Source: Arthrobacter sp. ISL-95 (GTDB taxonomy: Bacteria; Actinomycetota; Actinomycetes; Actinomycetales; Micrococcaceae). Taken from it: a stretch of 64,000 bases of DNA. The notes beneath the pieces are model-generated. The model saw only the letters and a list, made by a program, of their open reading frames with translations. It ran no database searches and was not told the DNA's origin. The DNA lies in the NCBI RefSeq assembly GCF_018613695.1, contig NZ_JAGGPR010000003.1, forward strand, positions 208,301-272,300, written 5' to 3'. This document shows, piece after piece, positions 41,622 through 49,762 of the stretch (position 1 is its first letter; every line of letters starts with the position of its first letter). The position numbers were made by a program, and so were the translations under genes.

Positions 41622-42503
41622 CTACGCCACGCCCAGGAAGTCTTCCAGCAGCACCACTTCAAGCCCCGCAGCCAACTGGGCGGCACGGAAGGCCGCGAGG
41701 TCAGCTGCGAACTCAGCCCGGAAGTGCATGAGTACAATATCGCCGGGGCGCAGCGAGTTGCCCACCTGGTAGTCCATCTTCCCTGCGTTTGCCTTTGCTT
41801 CCCACGTGACGATCGCTTTCATGCCGGCGTCAGCCACGGCTTTGCGCATCACGTTGGAGTACGCGCCTCCCGGGGGACGGAAGAGGGTGGGACGGCGGCC
41901 GTAGTGCTGGAACGCGTACTCCTGCATGCCCACCATGTCATTCAACTGCTGCTGATAACCCCACTGCCGCACCATGTTGATGTTGTGCGTGACCGTGTGA
42001 TTTTCGATCAGGCTGCCCTGGGCTTGGAACGCCTTGAAGAACGCAGGGTTGTCCGCCACGGTGTCCCTGGTGAGGAAGAGTGAGGAGGGGTAGTCGTACT
42101 CCGCCATGAGCTTGATCGACTCCGGCGTTTTGATGTTGCCGTCATCGATGGTCAGGAATACCACCGGGTGCTTGGTCTCGATCTTGGTGATCACCGGCGC
42201 CAGCCCGCCAACAATCGGCGGCAGTTGATAGTCCGGGATGAACGTGCGCCGGATGCGCTTCGTGGCGGTGGGCGTCGGCGTTTGAGAAGCGGACGACGTC
42301 GGAACCTCGCCTCCGACGGCCAGCGCACCATTCGGGCCCGGCACCTCGGGCGAGGCCGCAGCGCCACTGGGCGTCTGCACCGGCGTCGAACCTTCAGCGG
42401 CACTGCACGCTGTCAGGCCAGCCACCACGGACGCGCCGAAAACACTGAAAACGGCCCGCCTGCTGGGAGTGGAAAAAGGCACCGCAGAATGGCCGCCGAA
42501 CAT
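41622..42503 (-). CDS. Exported polysaccharide deacetylase
   Basis: About 293 residues. An N-terminal twin-arginine-like signal (PSRRAVFSVFGASVVAGL) ends in the lipobox L-T-A-C-S, so it is probably a lipoprotein. A Ser/Thr/Pro linker follows. The NodB domain has VVFLTIDDGNIKTPESIKLM (metal-binding Asp pair), ENHTVTHNINM (His-x3-His) and LFRPPGGAYSNVM, and ends DIVLMHFRAEF. It would deacetylate a cell-wall or surface polysaccharide. The ATG at 42503 is chosen; MQLNHF at 42542 is also possible. Confidence 0.9.
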   Translation of the reverse strand: MFGGHSAVPFSTPSRRAVFSVFGASVVAGLTACSAAEGSTPVQTPSGAAASPEVPGPNGALAVGGEVPTSSASQTPTPTATKRIRRTFIPDYQLPPIVGGLAPVITKIETKHPVVFLTIDDGNIKTPESIKLMAEYDYPSSLFLTRDTVADNPAFFKAFQAQGSLIENHTVTHNINMVRQWGYQQQLNDMVGMQEYAFQHYGRRPTLFRPPGGAYSNVMRKAVADAGMKAIVTWEAKANAGKMDYQVGNSLRPGDIVLMHFRAEFAADLAAFRAAQLAAGLEVVLLEDFLGVA

Positions 42504-42567
42504 GGTTGTCCCCCAAAGACTTAAGAAGTGATTCAGCTGCAATCTAGCAGAGGAATCGGAATAGCGG

Positions 42568-42993
42568 TCACAGGCCGTAGTGCCAGCCTTCGCGTGCCGG
42601 GCAGGAGTTGACCACTACGTCCAGTCCGGCGTCGCGGGCTCGCTGTACGGCGTCGTCGTCAAAGACGCCCAGCTGAAGCCACACGGCCTTGGCGCCGATC
42701 GCTATCGCTTGGTCGATGACTGCCCCCACAAGTTGAGAATTGACGAAGCAGTCCACAACGTCGATGGGGTGCCTGACCTCGGGAATCTCCGCCAGGGACG
42801 TGTAGCCCTTTTCTCCGTGCACGTCCTCCCCCTTGAGGTTGATGGGGATGATTTCCATGCCCATCTTGTCCCGGACGTAGAGGGAGACGTCATACGCGGA
42901 GCGCCATTCATTGGTGCTGAGGCCAACAATTGCCCAAGTGCCCTTTGTTCGCATCAACCTCTCGACGACGGCCGGATCGTTGACATGCATCAT
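42568..42993 (-). CDS. CoA-binding domain protein (YccU type)
   Basis: A 141-residue stand-alone CoA-binding Rossmann domain: TWAIVGLSTNEWRSAYDVSL, YVRDKMGMEIIPINLKGEDV, G-E-K-G-Y-T-S-L-A-E-I-P, and GAKAVWLQLGVFDDDAVQRA with the terminal NSCPAREG. The family is widespread and functionally undefined. It precedes the deacetylase gene on the same strand, about 65 bp apart. Confidence 0.92.
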   Translation of the reverse strand: MMHVNDPAVVERLMRTKGTWAIVGLSTNEWRSAYDVSLYVRDKMGMEIIPINLKGEDVHGEKGYTSLAEIPEVRHPIDVVDCFVNSQLVGAVIDQAIAIGAKAVWLQLGVFDDDAVQRARDAGLDVVVNSCPAREGWHYGL

Positions 42994-43149
42994 GACCCAA
43001 GCCTACTAGGCCCCACCGGAGCGGCTTTGCCGAATATTGTGCATCTTCTCAACAGCGCTGACTTGGGCAAGCGGGCGCCGGCTCAGCCGTGGGCTTCTGG
43101 GAGGAACAAGCGCGCCGACTGCACTGGGCGGCGGCCGAGCGTCGAGCTG

Positions 43150-44094
43150 CTAGCGATCGCCGCGTTTCAGCCACTGCTTCCATTTGTCCGCGGACGTCTG
43201 GGCTAGCTGCTCGGCCTTCTTGTTACTCAGAGCCGGAGGCAGGTGTCCTGGGTTTGTGCCATCCGCCCCGGGCAGGGTTTTTGCAGGCTTCCCGGCACTC
43301 CCGGCACCTTGCAGCGAAGCATCAGGCCTGGCGGCTTGCTGCTTCTCTTCCTTGCCTGAGCCGGGCTTTGCCTGCGGGCCAGGGGTTGGATTGGGCGCAG
43401 TATTCGGCTTTGTAGCACCGCCGGGTGTCGCATTACCGGGTTTGGCACTACCGGGTGTGGCACTGCCGGGTGTGGCACTGCCGGGTGTGGCACTGCCGGG
43501 TGTGGCACTGCTGTGGGCGGGGCCGGCGGCAGGCTGTTCCGAAGGTTTAGCGGGTGCTTGAACCGCGCCAGGTACTTGCGGCTGCGCGGGCGCCTGTACC
43601 TGTGCGGGCGTTTGGCCCGACGCGACGCTGTCGGGCACCGGTATGGATCCAGCGCCTGGCACCGGCGGAATCGCTGCGGGGTCCGCCACCGGAGCGGGTT
43701 CGGTGACGACACGCGGTGCGTCGGGAATCGGCAGGACGGGCGCGGCTGCTGCTGGCTGTGGCCGGACGTTGCGCAGCAGCTCATCCAGGAAAGATGGGTT
43801 CCGAGTGAACCCGGAACTTGCGGCAGCAACTCCACTGACGCCCAGACCCATCGCCGCCACCACGACAACACTGATTACCGCTGTACGGTGTTTGTGCCTC
43901 CAGCGGCGTTTGCTGACTTCATCATGTGGGCCAGCCATCATGGCGGAGAGCTCCGCACCCGGAGTAGGGGCTGCAAGGTTGGCGAAGGACCCCATTGAGA
44001 GGAGCGCACGCCGGACGTCGGGCGAGTCGGCGGCATCGGCGTCGAGCAGCAGCTCGTCCACGATCGCTTCGCGTTCGCTATCCCTGTATGTCAT
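43150..44094 (-). CDS. Membrane-anchored partner of an ECF sigma factor (anti-sigma-like)
   Basis: 314 residues. The cytosolic N-terminal part (about 1-68) is helical and acidic (DELLLDADAADSPDVRRALL). One membrane helix follows (TAVISVVVVAAMGLGVSGVA). The rest is a long extracytoplasmic, Pro/Ala-rich region with several P-G-S-A-T repeats and a basic tail. No zinc anti-sigma H-x3-C-x2-C is present. It overlaps the sigma factor gene by 4 bp, so a role as membrane-bound regulator of that sigma factor is likely. The low-complexity half has no known ligand. Confidence 0.75.
   Translation of the reverse strand: MTYRDSEREAIVDELLLDADAADSPDVRRALLSMGSFANLAAPTPGAELSAMMAGPHDEVSKRRWRHKHRTAVISVVVVAAMGLGVSGVAAASSGFTRNPSFLDELLRNVRPQPAAAAPVLPIPDAPRVVTEPAPVADPAAIPPVPGAGSIPVPDSVASGQTPAQVQAPAQPQVPGAVQAPAKPSEQPAAGPAHSSATPGSATPGSATPGSATPGSAKPGNATPGGATKPNTAPNPTPGPQAKPGSGKEEKQQAARPDASLQGAGSAGKPAKTLPGADGTNPGHLPPALSNKKAEQLAQTSADKWKQWLKRGDR
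43444..43511. repeat. 15-bp tandem repeat inside the anti-sigma-like gene
   Basis: About 4.5 copies of GGCACTGCCGGGTGT, nearly perfect, coding for the five-residue unit S-A-T-P-G on the minus strand. Its perfect DNA-level repetition suggests recent slippage and possible length variation between strains. Confidence 0.85.
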
Positions 44095-44753
44095 GGCGCC
44101 ACGTATTCCTTTACAGCCGAATGCTCACGGAGCGTAATAAGTGCCCGCCGCTGCAGTTGTTTCACTGCCCCGGCGGATTTCCCCATGATGTCGGCAACCT
44201 GCTCAACGGTCAGGCCTGCCACGATGCGGAGGGTCAAGACCTCCCGCTGCTCGTCGCCAAGGTAATCCAAGAGATTCATGACCTCCTTGGGGGCCAAGAG
44301 TCCCAGAGCTTCCGTCTCTGCGGAACTCACTTCCCGAGTATCGCGCTCGGGTTCGAACTCGTGCTGTTCCGGCGCCCTGCTTTGCTTCCTGTGCTCATCC
44401 ACCATGCGGGCATGAGCCACCGAGAAAATGAAGGTCCGGAGGCCATGTACCCCGCCGCTGATGTCATCCAACCGGGGCAGGACGGCAAGAAACACATCCT
44501 GCGTGACTGCTTCCGGATCTGGCACGCCTTTGGCCGTCAGATAACCGAGAACCTGGCCGGCGTACGCCTGGTAGACGGCGCCAAACAGTTCCGCGTTATT
44601 GCCCTTGAGTGCATGTAGCGCTTCATCGGTCAATGCGTCGGTCACGGGAATGAGGCTTTCGATCGGCGGCAGGTCCGTTGCTTGGGCCTGGACATCCGCC
44701 TTGTCACCAACGGACGACCCCACCAAGGGTAACCGCTCGGCCCGGCCTTCCAT
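44091..44753 (-). CDS. ECF-type RNA polymerase sigma factor
   Basis: About 220 residues. Region 2 shows LFGAVYQAYAGQVLGYLTAK, D-P-E-A-V-T-Q-D-V-F and GLRTFIFSVAHARMVDEHRK; region 4 shows YLGDEQREVLTLRIVAGLTV and E-Q-V-A-D-I-M-G-K-S-A-G-A-V-K. The linker is acidic. Likely controls a surface or stress regulon with its membrane partner, whose gene overlaps by 4 bp. The start is uncertain: ATG at 44753, GTG at 44777 or TTG at 44807 (the last with GGGGAG nearby). Confidence 0.9.
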   Translation of the reverse strand: MEGRAERLPLVGSSVGDKADVQAQATDLPPIESLIPVTDALTDEALHALKGNNAELFGAVYQAYAGQVLGYLTAKGVPDPEAVTQDVFLAVLPRLDDISGGVHGLRTFIFSVAHARMVDEHRKQSRAPEQHEFEPERDTREVSSAETEALGLLAPKEVMNLLDYLGDEQREVLTLRIVAGLTVEQVADIMGKSAGAVKQLQRRALITLREHSAVKEYVAP

Positions 44754-44859
44754 GGAAGGACCCGCTGGTCCTGCAAACACCCTCGGGACCAAACCACCCC
44801 GGGTCAAAGTCTCCCCGAGACAAGCTCCTACGAGACCAGAACCCCCGAGACAAGGAAGA

Positions 44860-44899
44860 GCCGAGCTGGAACATGATGGGGGACAAATTCCAGCTCGGC
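44860..44899. terminator. Hairpin between the HNH gene and the sigma factor gene
   Basis: A 12-bp perfect stem GCCGAGCTGGAA (44860-44871) with TTCCAGCTCGGC (44888-44899), 16-nt loop. The tail is only weakly T-rich on either strand. It may end the HNH transcript. A second smaller hairpin (GCCC/GGGC at 44976-44988, then T-rich on the minus strand) lies closer to the HNH stop. Confidence 0.55.
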
Positions 44900-45046
44900 C
44901 CTTTCAATGACGTAATCGTCACGGCACCGCAAAGGGTTACGCGGGGTTCAAACTTTTTCCAAAAACTTTCTAAGAGCCCGTTTTGGGCAGGCGTCACCAG
45001 AATCTGTGGCGGGTGTTTAGGTGGTGGCTGTCTACGTGGCGGGTGT

Positions 45047-45889
45047 TTACGTTCTGGAGGGCTGATGCCCGGGCAGGGGCGGGGCCTTGGATTGGTATGT
45101 GTGACCGGTTGGGGTGCGGATTTCCAGTGGGTGCCCTGGCCCGTGGAGGGATTTGGTGGTCCAACCGGGGTTTTCTTTGGTGTGGTTGCAGGCTTCACAA
45201 AGTCCGGCGCCGTTCGCGATGTTTGTTTTCCCTCCGGAGCGCCACGGAATGACGTGGTCAATGTGCCGGATAGGCGCGTCGCAATAGGGGGTGCGGCAGG
45301 TGTCGTCACGGGTTTCGATGAAGCGCCTAAGCCTTGCCGGGAAGAACCGGGCCTTGGAGTCACTGGTCAGGAGTTCTCCGGTGGCCGGTGCTGTGTAGAG
45401 CCGACGGAGCCAGACATCGAACTCCTGGTCCTGTGCTGCCTGGTCTTGATCCAGCGCTGCGTGTTTTGGATCCTGTGCTGCCTGTTTTGGATCCTGTGCT
45501 GCTTGTTTTGGATCCAGTGTTGCTTGCGGTGTGGCGGCTGACCGTCCCATGCTGGTCGGCGGCCTTAAGCTCCCGGCTTGCCCCAAGCCGAGAAGTTCCC
45601 TTCCCCATTCCGCCGGGACGATTCCGTAACCCTGCAGCCGTGCTGGTTCGCTGTCCCCTTGGAACAGGGTCCGGTCCGTCATGACCAGGTCCAGGTTAAT
45701 TCCGGAGAACCCGCCCGGAGTTCCGGTGACACATTCGACCAAGGTGTCAGCCATAACCTGACCACGGCCCCTGATAACCCCGCCAGTCTCTGCTTCCCCG
45801 GTGGAACGGGCCGAATCAGCCGCCCGGCTCAACGCGGCATACACCGCCACACCCTGGGCGACCGGCAACAGCGCGGTCAGGTACGTCAT
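45047..45889 (-). CDS. HNH endonuclease, C-terminal part of a split DUF222-HNH gene
   Basis: 280 residues. The HNH domain is intact: Cys pair in C-R-T-P-Y-C, the motif [20 protein letters not shown], and L-C-E-A-C-N-H-T-K near the end. The middle has seven-residue repeats (Q-D-P-K-Q-A-A type). The first residues [20 protein letters not shown] are in intact relatives the centre of one longer DUF222-HNH protein, so this ORF is the distal half of a frameshifted gene. Its ATG overlaps the stop of the other half, so coupled translation into a separate polypeptide is possible. DUF222-HNH genes are multi-copy in actinobacteria. Confidence 0.8.
   Translation of the reverse strand: MTYLTALLPVAQGVAVYAALSRAADSARSTGEAETGGVIRGRGQVMADTLVECVTGTPGGFSGINLDLVMTDRTLFQGDSEPARLQGYGIVPAEWGRELLGLGQAGSLRPPTSMGRSAATPQATLDPKQAAQDPKQAAQDPKHAALDQDQAAQDQEFDVWLRRLYTAPATGELLTSDSKARFFPARLRRFIETRDDTCRTPYCDAPIRHIDHVIPWRSGGKTNIANGAGLCEACNHTKENPGWTTKSLHGPGHPLEIRTPTGHTYQSKAPPLPGHQPSRT
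45430..45525. repeat. 21-bp tandem repeats in the HNH gene
   Basis: About four copies of a unit like TGTTTTGGATCCTGTGCTGC, more diverged at the ends. They encode heptads of the form A-Q-D-P-K-Q-A. The in-frame length keeps the reading frame. Confidence 0.7.
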
Positions 45890-46653
45890 GGTATCCGGCG
45901 CCGGACGCAGCTCACCGTCCGCTCCGCGGCGGCACGGCTGGCCCGCCCGGCCACCGACCGCGGATCACGACGGTACGCGGCAGCTTTCGCCGCCGCAACG
46001 ATCGCCTTATCGCCCTTCCCGTCAAAGGTCCCGGTATCGGGGGCAAGTTCCTCATCCACTGCACACCGGTCCTCAACAGAAAGGCACGCGGTCTCCTTCA
46101 CCAACAACGTAGCCCGCCACTCATTCAACTGCCCGGACTGCAGAGCCGCCAACGTCCGTGGCATCTCCATCACCAGGGCCTTCGCCAAACCCAACAACCT
46201 AGACCCGCGGTTCGGGGACTCTCGACGCGCCAACGCCACCTGAGCACCCACCCCCTGACCACGCTCCGCCGCAGGAACACCAGCCTCAGCCTGCTCGGCG
46301 CGCTGAGCAAGATCAAAAGCCACAGCAACCCGCGCCTGCAAAGCCGTGATAGCCGACTTCATCTCCTCCAGCACCCGCAACTGCTCAATCAAGTCACCAC
46401 TCACCGTCCTCGCCGGAACAGTGGCCTCTAGAGCCGTGCCGGGCTGAGCAGTATTTTCCAGGCAGGCAGTATGTGCCAAGCGGGCTGTACTTGCCAGGCG
46501 GGCTGTACTTGCCAGACCGGTACTATCTGCCGGACGATCACCGCGCACAGCGGCGTCCAGGGCGGGAACGCGGGACGTCGGGCCTTGAGGCGAGGCAGGA
46601 ACGAGGGCATCCGGTACCACTGCCCTTGCCCGAGTTCCCCGAATCCGCTCCAT
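45886..46653 (-). CDS. DUF222 N-terminal part of a split DUF222-HNH gene
   Basis: 255 residues. DUF222 segments are visible: [60 protein letters not shown] and [10 protein letters not shown]. The frame ends [10 protein letters not shown] and a stop, while the +1 frame reads [10 protein letters not shown], which is the expected continuation. One missing base near 45905-45915 explains this. The N-terminal 85 residues are a low-complexity extension with repeated L-A-S-T-A-R. Start at 46653 is uncertain. It probably represents a degenerating gene. Confidence 0.7.
   Translation of the reverse strand: MERIRGTRARAVVPDALVPASPQGPTSRVPALDAAVRGDRPADSTGLASTARLASTARLAHTACLENTAQPGTALEATVPARTVSGDLIEQLRVLEEMKSAITALQARVAVAFDLAQRAEQAEAGVPAAERGQGVGAQVALARRESPNRGSRLLGLAKALVMEMPRTLAALQSGQLNEWRATLLVKETACLSVEDRCAVDEELAPDTGTFDGKGDKAIVAAAKAAAYRRDPRSVAGRASRAAAERTVSCVRRRIP
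46462..46533. repeat. 18-bp tandem repeat at the start of the DUF222 gene
   Basis: Four units, two of them identical (GCGGGCTGTACTTGCCAG at 46480-46497 and 46498-46515), the outer two diverged. They encode L-A-S-T-A-R repeats on the minus strand. Confidence 0.75.
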
Positions 46654-46790
46654 GTATAAACCATGTCAGTGGGCACCGACATTTTTAGGTGCCGGCAAAA
46701 TAGTTGCCCGGTAACCACCAGACAACCACCTCATGACACGAGGATTTCCCGCAGCAAAGCAAAGCAGTAAGCTCCCCGCATACCGAAGAG

Positions 46791-48047
46791 CTACTCCGGC
46801 GCCTTCGTGGGGGCTTCATATCCGTAGGGGATCACTGGAACCTCAGCATCCAAAGCCCCGGCAAATACCCGCGCCGAAACCAGGCTTCCGCCATGGCCTG
46901 ACAACTTCACGTGAAGCTCTGATGCTGTGGTGACCGGCAGTTGGTGGATTCGCCGGTTGCCCACGGTCATCCCATCAAAAAGATCCACGCCTTCGGCAGA
47001 CACCACATGGTGCGTGATCCGCTGCCCCGAACTGAGGTTTTCCACCAACTCCAGATGGTTGAACGTGACCGCAGCCGGGAAGCTCAGCCTCACACCGCCG
47101 TCGTGATGTCCCAGTGTCGCCTCAACCGCACTGGAGAAGCGACGGTCAAGCTCAGCCTTCCACTCCTTCAGAACCAGAATGTCGCCGTCAGGAATGAGTC
47201 CTCGGGTATCCGGCGGCACGTTCAGCAGAAGGTTGACGCCCATTCCCACCGATTGGTAATAGATGGCGAGCAGATGCTCCACGGATTTTGGTTCGTCATC
47301 CGGGTGCCAGAACCAGCCCCGGCGAATGGAGACGTCGCATTCCGGCGGCAAATAGTGTTCGGCGTGCAGACCGGAGCTGGAATCGGTGTACTGGGTGTCG
47401 GACGTGCGGTCCACAACGTAGTTGACGGGATCAGACGCCAGCCCATTCTCGTTGCCCACCCAGCGAATGGTGGGCTGGCCCATGTTGAAGATCATGGCGT
47501 CAGGTTGGTGTTCCTTAACAACAGCGATGATCCGGTCCCAGTGGTACTCGCGGCCCACCGAGCCCGCGCCGTCGAACCATAATTCCATCAGCGGACCGTA
47601 GCCCGTGCAGAGTTCCGTGAGTTGTTGGACGTAGAAGTCGTCGTAGGCGTCGGGATCGTCATAGGAGTCGGCGTTGCGGTCCCACGGGGACAGGTAGAGA
47701 CCCAACCCGATCCCCTGCTCTGTGCAGGCGTCGGCCACCTCCCGGACGATGTCTCCCTTTCCGGCGCGTCATGGCGAGGATGCAACGGAGTAGCCGGTGG
47801 TGGCCGTCGGCCAGAGGCAGAATCCGTCGTGGTGCTTGGCGGTGAGGATGAGGTACTTGGCACCTGCCGCTTTCGCCGTGCGGACCCAACTGCCGGCGTC
47901 GAGTTCTGTCGGGTTGAAACTCGACGCCGGAATGGTGCCGTCGCTCCACTCCTTGCCGGCGAAGGTGTCGATGCCGAAGTGGATGAAGACGCCGCATTCG
48001 AGCTGCTGCCAGCGGAGCTGCGCCGGTGTGGGCGCAAGCTGAGTCAT
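46791..48047 (-). pseudogene. Alpha-L-fucosidase (GH29) interrupted by an in-frame stop
   Basis: A 418-codon reading frame with one TGA at 47769-47771 (codon 93). The segment before it has QLECGVFIHFGIDTFAGKEW and LILTAKHHDGFCLWPT; right after it comes R-A-G-K-G-D-I-V-R-E-V-A-D-A-C, in the same frame. GH29 enzymes have S-P-W-R here, so TGG became TGA. The catalytic Asp region M-E-L-W-F-D-G-A-G is intact in the second part. ATG at 48047 overlaps the tetR stop (ATGA). The 102-aa and 315-aa products would not be active separately. It could be a sequencing error or a real mutation. Confidence 0.88.
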
Positions 48048-48658
48048 GGGGCGGGTTCCTGTCCGTGGATCAACCACTGGGCCGTGCGGATGATGGCTTC
48101 GTCTCCAAGCTCTGTTCGCAGGCCAGCGATGTCCGAGCGCGTCACCGCTGCGCCTTCGAAAAGGCTCACGATCGCGGTAGCAATAGCGGCATGCTCAACC
48201 TCCGGCAGGTCCGGCCTTCCCCGCCGCACCACCCCGCCGACATGAGCTGCGTACAGCGCGTAGAAGCTCCTCAGCGCATCCGCCGCTGGCTGGTCGGCGG
48301 AGGCCACGGCCCAAATTTCCAGGTGCATCTTCACGTCCTCGAGGGCTGAGTGCTCGTGGAGCAGCGCCGTCAGGAGTCGCCCCGATTCCTCCCGGGTCAG
48401 GCCTCCGGCCGCCGCGACGCCAAGGTTAAGGCCGGTCTCTTCAACAAGCCGCTGCAGCGAGCGTTCGAGACTCCGCTCAAGCATCGCTCGAATCAGGTCC
48501 GCGCGGGTAGGAAAGTAGTGTTGCAAGTGCCCGATGCTGACCCCGGCTGCGGCGGCGAAATCCCGCATGGCCGCATTCGCGTTGCCCTTGGTAACCAGCA
48601 CATTTTCAGCAGCGTCAAGGAGCGCCGCCTTCCTCAGGGCGCCCTTGCTTTCGGTCAT
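48044..48658 (-). CDS. TetR family regulator of the fucosidase operon
   Basis: A 204-residue repressor. The helix-turn-helix reads ALLDAAENVLVTKGNANAAM then F-A-A-A-A-G-V-S-I-G-H-L-Q-H-Y-F, with R-A-D-L-I-R-A-M-L following. The C-terminal half resembles the BetI/TetR_C_6 group. It lies between the saccharopine dehydrogenase-like gene and the fucosidase gene with 4-bp overlaps to both. The 16-bp palindrome at the operon promoter is its probable binding site. Confidence 0.9.
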   Translation of the reverse strand: MTESKGALRKAALLDAAENVLVTKGNANAAMRDFAAAAGVSIGHLQHYFPTRADLIRAMLERSLERSLQRLVEETGLNLGVAAAGGLTREESGRLLTALLHEHSALEDVKMHLEIWAVASADQPAADALRSFYALYAAHVGGVVRRGRPDLPEVEHAAIATAIVSLFEGAAVTRSDIAGLRTELGDEAIIRTAQWLIHGQEPAP

Positions 48659-49716
48659 GACCTCAATATTGTCACACCGTGTGATTCGAGTTTCGCGACC
48701 GCCGAACCCAACGCCGTACTGGATTCGGGGAAGGAAACTCCAGGCTCGGCTGCGGCACCAAGGACGTTGAACAGGCCCAGCAAACCACCCAAGGCGGTGA
48801 GGTGCGCCTGCCCTTGGGGATCAGAAATGACAGCGGTTCTTTCCCCTAGCGGCCCCTTCACGTCAACGCGGACATGCGCAATTCCACCCGATCCGGGCGA
48901 GTACAAAAGCGAACGCCGCAGTGGCGCCCACCGCTCCCCGCTACCCCAGCGGAACAGTCCCGCCGTTCGAGCGGCGAGCAACGCCGTCGTGGATGTATTG
49001 GAACTGAACCCGATCCGTGTGGCAACCGAGCCGGCCCCAAGAGTCAGCGGCAAGGTGAACTGTTCAGGCGTGTCGAGCCGGGCAACCTTGGTACGGTGCC
49101 CGGCGATGTCCACCCAGCGCGTGTCAGTGAGGGGGCGTACGACGGCGGCCTTACCGCCTTTGCGTACTTCGAAGTCCAGTCCCAGCCTGTCAATGAAGTC
49201 GACGGAATCTGCGCCGGCTTGATCGCTGGTGTCATAGCGGATGGCGACGTCGACGTGGTCCGCCCCGCCCAGCTCTTTCGCCAAGAAGGCCGCGACGATG
49301 TTGGTAACACCACCCATCCATCCGGAACTCAGCAGTACGGGAGCTGTTGGCTTCAAAAGGGTGGCCAAGGTGATTGCCCTGGTGACGCGACTGGTCCAAC
49401 GGGTGACGTCAACGTACGGAATGCCGGAGCCGACGGCGGCGCGGAGCACCCTGTCGTTGGGATCGTTGACGGTGCTGATGACCGCCCTGACCTTGGCGGC
49501 GAAGGGCTCCGCCTGATTGAGGTCCCATTTCCGGAGTGCAACGTTGGGGCTTGGCACCCCCTCGCTGATCAGGTGGCTGCCTCGCTCGGGGTTCCTGCCA
49601 GTCAGGAGCAAGGGCCATTCAGTTGCGGCCAATTGTGTAAGGGCCGTGCCGACGGTGCCGTAGCCGCCAACGATCAGTACAGGACCTGCGGTGTCGAGTT
49701 CGAGAAAATCATTCAT
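48655..49716 (-). CDS. Saccharopine dehydrogenase-like oxidoreductase
   Basis: A 353-residue protein with an N-terminal NAD(P)-binding Rossmann fold (VLIVGGYGTVGTALTQLAAT) and the S-T-V-N-D-P-N-D-R-V-L/Y-V-D-V-T-R patterns seen in saccharopine dehydrogenase/YhdH-like trans-acting enzymes. The substrate is unknown; homologues in actinobacteria often act on carbonyl or fatty derivatives. It is the first gene of a TetR-controlled operon with the fucosidase, coupled by ATGA overlaps. The palindromic operator lies 12 bp before its ATG. Confidence 0.82.
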   Translation of the reverse strand: MNDFLELDTAGPVLIVGGYGTVGTALTQLAATEWPLLLTGRNPERGSHLISEGVPSPNVALRKWDLNQAEPFAAKVRAVISTVNDPNDRVLRAAVGSGIPYVDVTRWTSRVTRAITLATLLKPTAPVLLSSGWMGGVTNIVAAFLAKELGGADHVDVAIRYDTSDQAGADSVDFIDRLGLDFEVRKGGKAAVVRPLTDTRWVDIAGHRTKVARLDTPEQFTLPLTLGAGSVATRIGFSSNTSTTALLAARTAGLFRWGSGERWAPLRRSLLYSPGSGGIAHVRVDVKGPLGERTAVISDPQGQAHLTALGGLLGLFNVLGAAAEPGVSFPESSTALGSAVAKLESHGVTILRS

Positions 49717-49727
49717 GAAATAGATTC

Positions 49728-49743
49728 TAGGTCATATGACCTA
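49728..49743. promoter_or_regulatory. TetR-type operator, perfect 16-bp palindrome
   Basis: TAGGTCATATGACCTA is perfectly symmetrical and lies 12 bp upstream of the first gene of the operon, at the position of the promoter or transcription start. The operon itself encodes a TetR protein, so autorepression is likely. Confidence 0.72.
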
Positions 49744-49762
49744 AAAACCACTCATGGGCACG

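Noticed and set aside
43444..43511. CRISPR-like direct repeats
   Set aside because: The repeats are directly adjacent 15-bp coding repeats without spacers.
44678..45541. 287-residue open frame on the plus strand across the sigma factor and HNH region
   Set aside because: It is the reverse of the HNH gene repeats (Cys/Leu/Trp runs such as V-L-C-C-L-F-W) and has no plausible protein character.
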